From the NCBI GenBank assembly GCA_040235375.1, contig JBECKQ010000300.1, positions 1 through 13,277 of the forward strand: 13,277 nt of DNA, in the 5' to 3' direction. Below, one piece after another: positions 8,504-13,277 of this stretch (position 1 is the first letter of the stretch; every line of letters begins with the position of its first letter). Both the position numbers and the translations under genes were made by a program. This stretch comes from JBECKQ01 sp040235375. GTDB taxonomy: Bacteria > Planctomycetota > Phycisphaerae > UBA1845. The notes beneath the pieces are model-generated. The model was not told the DNA's origin. It ran no database searches and saw nothing but the letters and a program-made list of their open reading frames with translations.

Positions 8504-10423
8504 TTACTTGTTCTCCTTCACTTCGTACTCGGCGTCGATCACGTCGCCTTCATCCGATGTTGCCTCTCCACCGGAGGGCTGTTCACCGGTGGGACCAGCG
8601 CCGGCGGTCTGCTGCTGCTTGGCCGTCTGCTCGTAGATGATCTTGCCGATGGTCTGGGCGGCCTCCATCGCCGACTCCGTGGCCTTCCGGATCGCGTCGG
8701 CGTCATCGCCCTTGGCGACCTCGCGCAAGCGACTGATCGACGACTCGATGTTGCTGCGTTCGGCCTGCGGGACCTTGTCGCCGTGCTCCTTGAGCTGCTT
8801 CTCGATCTCGTAGGCGACCTGCTCCGCCCGGTTCCGCGACTCGATGAGCTCTTTCTTCTTCACGTCGTCGGCGGCGTGCTCGGCGGCGTCGCGCTTCATC
8901 TGCTCGATCTCCTCCTTGCTGAGGCCGGAGGTGCCTTCGATGCGGATTGACTGCTCCTTGCTGGTGGCCTTGTCCTTGGCGCTCACGGAGATGATGCCGT
9001 TGGCGTCGATGTCGAAGGTGACCTCGATCTGCGGGATGCCGCGCGGGGCCGGGGCGATGCCGGTCAGGTTAAACCGGCCGAGCGAGCGGTTGTCGGACGC
9101 CATCGGGCGGTTGCCCTGGAGCACGTGGATGGTGACCTCGGTCTGGGCGTCGGCTGCGGTCGTGTAAGTTTCGGTCTTGGACGTCGGGATCGTGGTATTG
9201 GCCTCGATCATCGGAGTCATCACGCCACCCAGCGTTTCCACGCCGAGGGTCAGCGGCGTCACGTCGAGCAGAACGATGTCGTCCTTGTCGCCGGCGAGAA
9301 TCGAGCCCTGGATTGCGGCGCCCACCGCGACGACCTCGTCCGGGTTGATGCTCTTGTTCGGCTCGCGGCCGAAGATGCTCTTGACGAGCGTCTGCACGGC
9401 GGGGATTCGTGTCGAGCCGCCGACGAGCACGACCTCGTTGATGTCGGACGGCTTGACCTTGGCAGCGTCGAGGCAGCGCATCACCGGGCCCCGCGTCCGC
9501 TCGGTCAGCGCTTCCGTGAGCTGCTCGAACTTCGTGCGGGTGACGGCCATCTGCAAGTGCTTCGGGCCGGACTGATCGGCCGTGATGAACGGCAGGTTGA
9601 TACTCGTCTCCATCATGGTGGAGAGCTCGCACTTGGCCTTCTCGCACGCTTCCTTTAGGCGCTGCAGCGCCATGGGGTCCTTACGCAGGTCGATTCCCTC
9701 TTTCTTGCGGAACTCTTCGGCGACCCAGTTGATGAGTTCCTCATCGTAGTCGTCGCCGCCGAGGTGGCCGTCGCCGTCGGAGGCGAGCACCTCGTAGACG
9801 TTGTCGCCGATGTCGAGGATCGAGATGTCGAACGTGCCGCCGCCGAGGTCGTAGACGGCGATCTTGCCGCTCTTGCTCTTGGCCCCGAGGCCGTATGCCA
9901 GCGATGCGGCGGTCGGTTCGTTGATGATGCGCTCGACCTTGAGGCCGGCAATCTCGCCGGCGTCCTTCGTGGCCTTGCGCTGCGAATCGTTGAAGTACGC
10001 CGGAACGGTGATCACCGCCCGGTCCACCTTTGCGCCGAGGTAGTCCTCCGCGGTCTTCTTGAGATCCTGGAGGATCATCGCGCTGATCTCGGGTGGGGTG
10101 TACTGCTTGCCGCGCACCTCCACCTTGACCAGCTCCTCCGGACCGCCCACGACCTTATAGGGCACGATCTTCTCTTCGGAGCTCACCTCGACATGCCGGC
10201 GTCCCATGAAGCGCTTGATCGAGAAGATGGTGTTCTCGGGGTTGGTGACCTGCTGGTGGCGGGCAACCTGGCCGACAAGTCGCTCACCCTTTTCGGTGAA
10301 GGCGACGACGGACGGCGTGGTCCGCGAACCCTGCGCGTTGGTCAGCACCTTGGGCTGATCGCCTTCCATGACGGCGACGACCGAGTTGGTCGTCCCCAGA
10401 TCGATGCCGATGATTTTTGACAT
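8504..10423 (-). CDS. dnaK: Chaperone protein DnaK (Hsp70)
   Basis: DnaK binds unfolded protein segments in an ATP-driven cycle with DnaJ and GrpE in the cytoplasm. The product is 639 residues (E. coli 638). The start is set by MSKIIGIDLGTTNS and by AAGGAG (10433-10438 on the + strand) nine bases before the ATG; the frame is open farther upstream, but that part is not DnaK-like. Visible features are the phosphate-1 loop (IDLGTTNS, 7-14), YDLGGGTFD, VLVGGSTRIP, the interdomain linker and substrate-domain start (DIVLLDVTPLTLGVETLGG), and a C-terminal acidic tail ending DVIDAEYEVKENK after a Gln/Gly-rich stretch. It stands alone: no grpE, dnaJ or hrcA is beside it. No CIRCE repeat was seen in its 319-base upstream space. 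Confidence 0.98.
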   Translation of the reverse strand: MSKIIGIDLGTTNSVVAVMEGDQPKVLTNAQGSRTTPSVVAFTEKGERLVGQVARHQQVTNPENTIFSIKRFMGRRHVEVSSEEKIVPYKVVGGPEELVKVEVRGKQYTPPEISAMILQDLKKTAEDYLGAKVDRAVITVPAYFNDSQRKATKDAGEIAGLKVERIINEPTAASLAYGLGAKSKSGKIAVYDLGGGTFDISILDIGDNVYEVLASDGDGHLGGDDYDEELINWVAEEFRKKEGIDLRKDPMALQRLKEACEKAKCELSTMMETSINLPFITADQSGPKHLQMAVTRTKFEQLTEALTERTRGPVMRCLDAAKVKPSDINEVVLVGGSTRIPAVQTLVKSIFGREPNKSINPDEVVAVGAAIQGSILAGDKDDIVLLDVTPLTLGVETLGGVMTPMIEANTTIPTSKTETYTTAADAQTEVTIHVLQGNRPMASDNRSLGRFNLTGIAPAPRGIPQIEVTFDIDANGIISVSAKDKATSKEQSIRIEGTSGLSKEEIEQMKRDAAEHAADDVKKKELIESRNRAEQVAYEIEKQLKEHGDKVPQAERSNIESSISRLREVAKGDDADAIRKATESAMEAAQTIGKIIYEQTAKQQQTAGAGPTGEQPSGGEATSDEGDVIDAEYEVKENK

Positions 10424-10742
10424 AAGACGCATCTCCTTAAGCGTGAAGGTTGCCTGCGTCAGCCCGAAAGCCGCCGTGCAAGCACCTGACTTCTCTTCTG
10501 TATTGTTTGCATACCGAGTCCTTGTTGACAGGTGCCTGCAATGGCGATACCAGAGTGTGCGGAATCCGGCTCGCACGTAACTTATGCTGGCACAATTACT
10601 TAAAGATGCGTCCGGGATCCGCCGTTATACCTGTGCTGCCAACCTGACAGGTCGTGTATCTGCGGATTTGGCACACCACCGAATGGTGTTGGCCCCGGTG
10701 CAGATTTCTCTTGCGAGGCGAACGGGCTGAGGTAACCTCGGG
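10424..10742. promoter_or_regulatory. Divergent regulatory space between dnaK and the ACT-domain gene
   Basis: This 319-base stretch has no gene. It holds five copies of the word ACCTG or its complement: ACCTGAC (10484-10490), GACAGGT (10527-10533), ACCTGTG (10629-10635), and the palindrome ACCTGACAGGT (10642-10652), which counts as two. CAGGTGCCTG (10529-10538) is a further palindrome. A consensus -35 word TTGACA lies at 10525-10530 on the + strand, but no good -10 follows. A 6-bp hairpin ACACCA/TGGTGT spans 10673-10689. I found no CIRCE, HAIR or sigma-32-like promoter. The cluster suggests a regulator site, without proof. Confidence 0.35.
10729..10739 (+). promoter_or_regulatory. Palindrome over the ribosome binding site of the ACT-domain gene
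   Basis: GAGGTAACCTC is a perfect 11-bp palindrome. Its left half GAGGT is the only Shine-Dalgarno candidate, nine bases before ATG 10743. CGAGG at 10714-10718 can also pair with CCTCG at 10736-10740. It could be a DNA operator or a small RNA fold that affects translation. Confidence 0.35.
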
Positions 10743-11216
10743 ATGATGGCCACCGAGCCTTTTGAGACGGCTTACGCCAGCGGCTTCCCCACTGTGCAGC
10801 AGTTGTCGGTGTTCTTCGACAACCGGGTGGGGCAACTGCTGCGTTTGACGCGGCTCTTCGACGAGACGGACATCCGGATCGTCGCGATTTCGGTCGTGCA
10901 TTCCGTGGACTGCGGCATTATCCGGATGATCGTGGACAAGCCCCAGTCGGCACAGACGATGCTGAACGAGGCGGGGTTCGCGGTGGTGGTGACAGACGTG
11001 CTAGTTGTGTCGCTGCCGCCGGGCAAGCGGGCGCTGCTGCACACGTGGGTAGCGTTCCTAAGCGCGGAAGTGAACGTGGCTTACGCTTACGCACTGCTCA
11101 CCCGACCGGAGGGCCGTCCGGCGCTCGTCGTGCAGGCCGACCAGCTCGAGCAGGCGGCCGACTCGCTGCGAAGCAAGGGCTTTACCGTCCTCGACCAGTC
11201 GGATTTGGCGCATTAA
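10743..11216 (+). CDS. Tandem ACT-domain protein
   Basis: The product is 157 residues; ATG 10746 is an alternative start three bases on. It appears to consist of two ACT domains and nothing else. The first (about 18-90) has the beta-alpha-beta-beta-alpha-beta pattern, starting QLSVFFDNRVGQLLRLTRLF and containing IRIVAISVVHSVDCGIIRMIV. The second (about 92-152) has VAFLSAEVNVAYAYALLT and PALVVQADQLEQAADSLRSKG. ACT domains commonly bind amino acids and regulate enzymes. Standalone tandem ACT proteins resemble COG4747-type proteins, whose partners are mostly unknown. Ligand and partner cannot be read from the sequence. GAGGT nine bases before the ATG supports the start. It is divergent from dnaK and followed by a 197-base gap. 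Confidence 0.85.
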   Translation: MMATEPFETAYASGFPTVQQLSVFFDNRVGQLLRLTRLFDETDIRIVAISVVHSVDCGIIRMIVDKPQSAQTMLNEAGFAVVVTDVLVVSLPPGKRALLHTWVAFLSAEVNVAYAYALLTRPEGRPALVVQADQLEQAADSLRSKGFTVLDQSDLAH

Positions 11217-11248
11217 GATCCGACGCCGTAAGGGACGATCCGGCAGGC

Positions 11249-11293
11249 AGGAAATGGCCATTCTGGCAGAGCGCTACGGGGGTGCCATTTCCT
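11249..11293. repeat. Perfect 10-bp inverted repeat upstream of the sigma-54 promoter
   Basis: AGGAAATGGC (11249-11258) and GCCATTTCCT (11284-11293) are exact reverse complements separated by 25 bases. The left arm overlaps a second palindrome, AATGGCCATT (11253-11262), giving three AATGG-type half-sites. The arms end about 40 bases before the -24 element. They could be activator binding sites. They could instead be a terminator for the ACT-domain gene, but no T run follows. Confidence 0.45.
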
Positions 11294-11331
11294 ATCTCCT
11301 GTGCTTGTAATAAGTTGCAGTCCCGGCCAAC

Positions 11332-11347
11332 TGGCACGAACCTTGCC
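11332..11347 (+). promoter_or_regulatory. Sigma-54 (-24/-12) promoter of the YugP-type peptidase gene
   Basis: TGGCACGAACCTTGCC matches the sigma-54 consensus TGGCACG-N4-TTGC with all defined bases except the last (C for A/T). The invariant GG (11333-11334) and GC (11345-11346) are separated by exactly ten bases. Transcription would begin near 11358, giving a leader of about 56 bases before ATG 11414. Such promoters need RpoN and an ATP-driven enhancer-binding activator. Confidence 0.7.
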
Positions 11348-11413
11348 CTATCCTGACCGTAGGGAGCGAATACAGACGCGACGGGACTACACTCCGCGCG
11401 AAAGGAGGACGAG

Positions 11414-12127
11414 ATGTTCTTCGATCCGCTTTACCTCATCATGCTCGTGCCGGCCATGATCCTGGCCGGCTGGGCCCAGTGGAAGGTCAAGAGCGCCTAT
11501 GCCGAGGCCCAGCGTCACCGCTCCGCGAGCGGCCTGAGCGGTGCGGAGGCGGCCCGAAGGCTGCTGGACGCCCACGGTCTGGCCCGCGTGGCCATCGAAC
11601 GAGCGCGCGGCTTTCTCGGCGACCATTACGATCCCAGACAACAGGTGCTGCGGCTGAGCCCCGACGTGTACGAGGGCCGGAACCTCGCGGCCGTGGGCAT
11701 CGCCGCGCATGAAACCGGACACGCCATTCAGCACGCCCAAGGCTATGCGCCGCTGTCGCTGCGGAACGCGATCGTTCCGCTGGCGGCGACGGGCAGCAAC
11801 TTCTCGATGATCATGTTCATCGTCGGCATGATGCTGGCGTGGTGGATGCACATGTTCGCGATTGGCAAGGCCCTGATGCTGGTGGCGATCGTTCTGTTTG
11901 CCCTGGTCGTCGTGTTCCAGTTGGTCAACCTGCCGGTCGAGTTCGACGCGAGTCGCCGGGCTCGGCAAGTGCTCGTGTCGAACGGCATCATTGCGGCAGC
12001 GGAAGACAAGGAAGTGGGCAAAGTGCTGAACGCCGCGGCCATGACGTACGTTGCGGCGACCATCACGGCAATTCTGACGCTGCTTTACCTGATCGTTCGC
12101 TCGGGGTTGCTGGGCGGGAGGCGATAG
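11414..12127 (+). CDS. yugP: Membrane zinc metallopeptidase, YugP family
   Basis: The product is 237 residues, normal for the family (Zn_peptidase_2). The start is firm: AAAGGAGG (11401-11408) lies five bases before the ATG. Features are an N-terminal membrane segment (about 5-22), the catalytic zinc motif HETGH (His99, Glu100, His103), a pair of central hydrophobic helices (about 133-150 and 152-173), the conserved NLPVEFDAS (172-180) with Glu177 as likely third zinc ligand, and a C-terminal membrane helix (about 212-231). It should be an integral membrane protease; its substrates are not known to me. It follows a near-consensus sigma-54 promoter, so expression is probably tied to a specific signal. 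The gap to the next gene is 104 bases. Confidence 0.93.
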   Translation: MFFDPLYLIMLVPAMILAGWAQWKVKSAYAEAQRHRSASGLSGAEAARRLLDAHGLARVAIERARGFLGDHYDPRQQVLRLSPDVYEGRNLAAVGIAAHETGHAIQHAQGYAPLSLRNAIVPLAATGSNFSMIMFIVGMMLAWWMHMFAIGKALMLVAIVLFALVVVFQLVNLPVEFDASRRARQVLVSNGIIAAAEDKEVGKVLNAAAMTYVAATITAILTLLYLIVRSGLLGGRR

Positions 12128-12176
12128 AGGCCGCGGAACGGCGGTTTCGTCTCGACACGGACACTTGATCGTGCGA

Positions 12177-12229
12177 CAATCCTCCTCGTCGCCGGACGCG
12201 GCGCCGCAGGTGACATCACAGGAGGATTG
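12177..12229 (+). promoter_or_regulatory. Inverted repeat predicted to mask the ribosome binding site
   Basis: CAATCCTCCT (12177-12186) and AGGAGGATTG (12220-12229) are exact complements. The right arm contains the whole Shine-Dalgarno AGGAGG (12220-12225). After one A/A mismatch, 12173-12175 can also pair with 12231-12233, reaching into the GTG start codon. The 33-base loop holds a further hairpin, CGCCG-GACG-CGGCG (12190-12203), and the palindrome GTGACATCAC (12210-12219). In RNA this would hide the start site until opened. It works only if transcription begins upstream of 12177, which read-through from the peptidase gene would ensure. Confidence 0.5.
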
Positions 12230-12231
12230 AC

Positions 12232-12462
12232 GTGAAAGCATATCGAAAGCTGGCCATCTTCACGGCCATCGGCGCGGGCGGCATGCTGTTTCAATCCGGC
12301 TGCCCGGTCGTCGGCTCGCTGCTGAGCGACTGCTTCGGCGAGAACACGATCTCGCGAAGCGATTACGAGGACCTCAACATCTTCGAGCAGCTTCTCTACG
12401 AAGAGAACAGTTGCGGCCGGTACGAGCCGGTGTCCAGCGTCTTCGATCCCTTCCTCGACTGA
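12232..12462 (+). CDS. Small secreted lipoprotein of unknown function
   Basis: No family was recognised. The product is 76 residues, starting at GTG 12232 with AGGAGG (12220-12225) six bases before it. The N-terminus MKAYRKLAIFTAIGAGGMLF is a signal peptide leading to QSGC with Cys24. Gln at -3 departs from the usual lipobox, but hydrophobic stretches ending in a Gln-Ser-Gly-Cys-like motif are in keeping with planctomycete lipoproteins. The mature part is about 52 residues, acidic, with two more Cys (34 and 61) that could form a disulfide, and it ends in FDPFLD. It may share a transcript with the upstream peptidase (gap 104 bases), in which case the masked RBS would control it separately. Confidence 0.75.
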   Translation: MKAYRKLAIFTAIGAGGMLFQSGCPVVGSLLSDCFGENTISRSDYEDLNIFEQLLYEENSCGRYEPVSSVFDPFLD

Positions 12463-12469
12463 CGGTCTG

Positions 12470-12498
12470 CGCCGCGCGGGCGTTTCGTCTGCGCGGCG
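12470..12498 (+). terminator. GC-rich hairpin just after the small lipoprotein gene
   Basis: CGCCGCGC (12470-12477) and GCGCGGCG (12491-12498) form a perfect 8-bp stem with a 13-base loop, seven bases after the stop codon. No T run follows, so it may act as a 3' end stabiliser or an atypical terminator. Confidence 0.4.
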
Positions 12499-12557
12499 AG
12501 AAACCGCACGGCATGGGCGCAGGCCCGTTATATGTGCAGGGGGTGCTGCGCGTTCGC

Positions 12558-12585
12558 TTGACGACGCCGCGCCTGATGCTACGAT
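12558..12585 (+). promoter_or_regulatory. Predicted cbiM promoter
   Basis: The -35 is TTGACG (12558-12563), the spacer is 16 bases, and the -10 is TACGAT (12580-12585) with a TGC extension (12577-12579). The start would be near 12592, about 50 bases before the cbiM ATG. The inverted repeat ACGATTT-TCC-AAATCGT (12581-12597) lies over the -10 and the start site, which is where a repressor would bind. Confidence 0.45.
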
Positions 12586-12597
12586 TTTCCAAATCGT
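12581..12597. promoter_or_regulatory. Operator-like palindrome over the cbiM promoter
   Basis: Two exact 7-bp arms, ACGATTT and AAATCGT, flank a 3-base centre. The element overlaps the predicted -10 and start site. It matches no Fur, Zur or NikR consensus that I know. In RNA it could also be a small hairpin. Confidence 0.45.
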
Positions 12598-12641
12598 GCT
12601 ACGCGCCCGCGCGGCGCCCTTCGTCTACGGATGTACGCGGC

Positions 12642-13277
12642 ATGCATATTCCCGACGGCTTTCTGGATACCAAGACGGCGGTGACGGCCGGACTGCTGGC
12701 GGCAACCGGTGTCGCCGTTGCATCGGGGCACGCTCGACTGCACCTTCCGCAGCGGCGAGTGCCGCTGCTCGGGTTGGCGGCGGCGTTCGTCTTCGCCGCC
12801 CAGATGATCACCTTTCCAGTGGCCGGGGGCACTTCCGGGCATTTGATCGGAGCGGTGCTGGTGGCCGCGCTGCTGGGGCCGAGCGCCGCGGTAATCGTTA
12901 TCTCGGCCGTGCTGATTGTGCAGTGCCTGATGTTCGCGGATGGCGGCATCACGGCGCTGGGGGCGAACATCTTCAACATGGCGCTGGTCGGTGGCTTCGG
13001 CGGATGGGCGGTTTATCACCTGCTGACACGCGTCGTGAAGGGGCTGTTCGGCTGCGTTATGGCGGCTGCGTTCGCCGCATGGTGCGCGACTGTGCTGGCG
13101 TCGATCGCGTGCGCCGGAGAACTGGCCACGTCCGGCATGGTTGCCTGGCCCGTGGTCCTTCCGGCGATGGTTGGTGTTCACGTCTTTATCGGCGTCGGTG
13201 AGGCGCTGATCACGGGGCTGGTGCTGGTGGCCGTAGCCCGAGCGCGTCCGGAGTTGCTCAAGCCGGAGCTCGCGCCG
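12642..13277 (+). CDS. cbiM: CbiM, cobalt/nickel ECF transporter S component (3' end cut by the window)
   Basis: The first 212 residues are present and the frame is still open at the window end. CbiM/NikM is the membrane subunit that captures Co2+ or Ni2+ for an energy-coupling-factor transporter. The start MHIPDGFLD is diagnostic: Met1 and His2 form the N-terminal metal-binding loop. Other family blocks are FAAQMITFPVAGGTSGHLIG (51-70, with metal-site His67), FADGGITALGANIFNMAL (98-115) and GVHVFIGVGEALITGLVL (178-195), within several hydrophobic helices. There is no clear Shine-Dalgarno. CbiM and NikM cannot be told apart with certainty here, so cobalt is the default. Partner genes (CbiN, CbiQ, CbiO) would be expected just beyond the window. 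No B12 riboswitch box was seen upstream. Confidence 0.93.
   Translation, partial: MHIPDGFLDTKTAVTAGLLAATGVAVASGHARLHLPQRRVPLLGLAAAFVFAAQMITFPVAGGTSGHLIGAVLVAALLGPSAAVIVISAVLIVQCLMFADGGITALGANIFNMALVGGFGGWAVYHLLTRVVKGLFGCVMAAAFAAWCATVLASIACAGELATSGMVAWPVVLPAMVGVHVFIGVGEALITGLVLVAVARARPELLKPELAP

Noticed and set aside
10587..10600. Second sigma-54-like site (TGGCACAATTACTT)
   Set aside because: The GG half is present, but there is no TTGC at the required spacing.
10424..10742. CIRCE or HspR-type operator at dnaK
   Set aside because: No TTAGCACTC/GAGTGCTAA or CTTGAGT/ACTCAAG pair was seen on either strand.
12463..12641. Possible cobalamin riboswitch before cbiM
   Set aside because: No B12-box-like GCCACTG and no conserved core were found, and the space is short for a full aptamer plus expression platform.
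12596..13201. Open + strand frame of 201 codons overlapping cbiM
   Set aside because: It lies in another frame than the clear CbiM sequence starting at 12642 and has a low-complexity Arg/Gly-rich translation.

Overview
The window is GC-rich bacterial DNA holding twelve protein-coding genes. Nothing in it looks like a phage, transposon, CRISPR array, tRNA or rRNA. The style suggests a planctomycete, or a close relative in the PVC group. The signs are secreted proteins with weak or unusual lipoboxes, an Asn/Thr/Gly/Asp-rich linker (DDTNTNGNTNTNGLDD) between extracellular domains, many starts without a good Shine-Dalgarno sequence, and several solo housekeeping genes outside their usual operons. 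This placement is inference; no marker in the window proves it.

Left part (1-6413, all + strand). A secreted lipoprotein carries two Ig-like plus cyclophilin units in tandem. It is followed by prfB (RF2), which needs its classical +1 programmed frameshift at CTT-TGA-C, then a small secreted alpha/beta hydrolase, then rarA (AAA+ ATPase) closely linked to a 5-formyltetrahydrofolate cyclo-ligase gene. A consensus TATAAT lies just before rarA.

Middle (6414-8503). Downstream of the cyclo-ligase gene is a 269-bp space with a good extended -10 promoter, two strong stem-loops and no open frame. It is a candidate small RNA gene. After it come a zinc-ribbon membrane protein (- strand) and, divergently, an ABC-2 type ATPase of the COG4586 kind with no permease next to it. 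The divergent space holds two adjacent perfect 12-bp palindromes. A long hairpin between the convergent ABC and dnaK ends probably serves as a two-way terminator.

Right part (8504-13277). dnaK lies alone on the - strand. Divergent from it is a tandem ACT-domain protein. Next is a YugP-type membrane zinc metallopeptidase preceded by a near-perfect sigma-54 (-24/-12) promoter. Then comes a 76-residue lipoprotein whose ribosome binding site lies inside a perfect 10-bp inverted repeat. Last is the N-terminal 212 residues of CbiM (cobalt/nickel ECF transporter S component), cut by the window end, with an inverted repeat over its predicted promoter.

The genes do not form one pathway. The strongest new leads are regulatory: the sigma-54 promoter of the peptidase gene, the predicted RBS-masking helix before the small lipoprotein, the small-RNA candidate, and the operator-like palindrome at cbiM.
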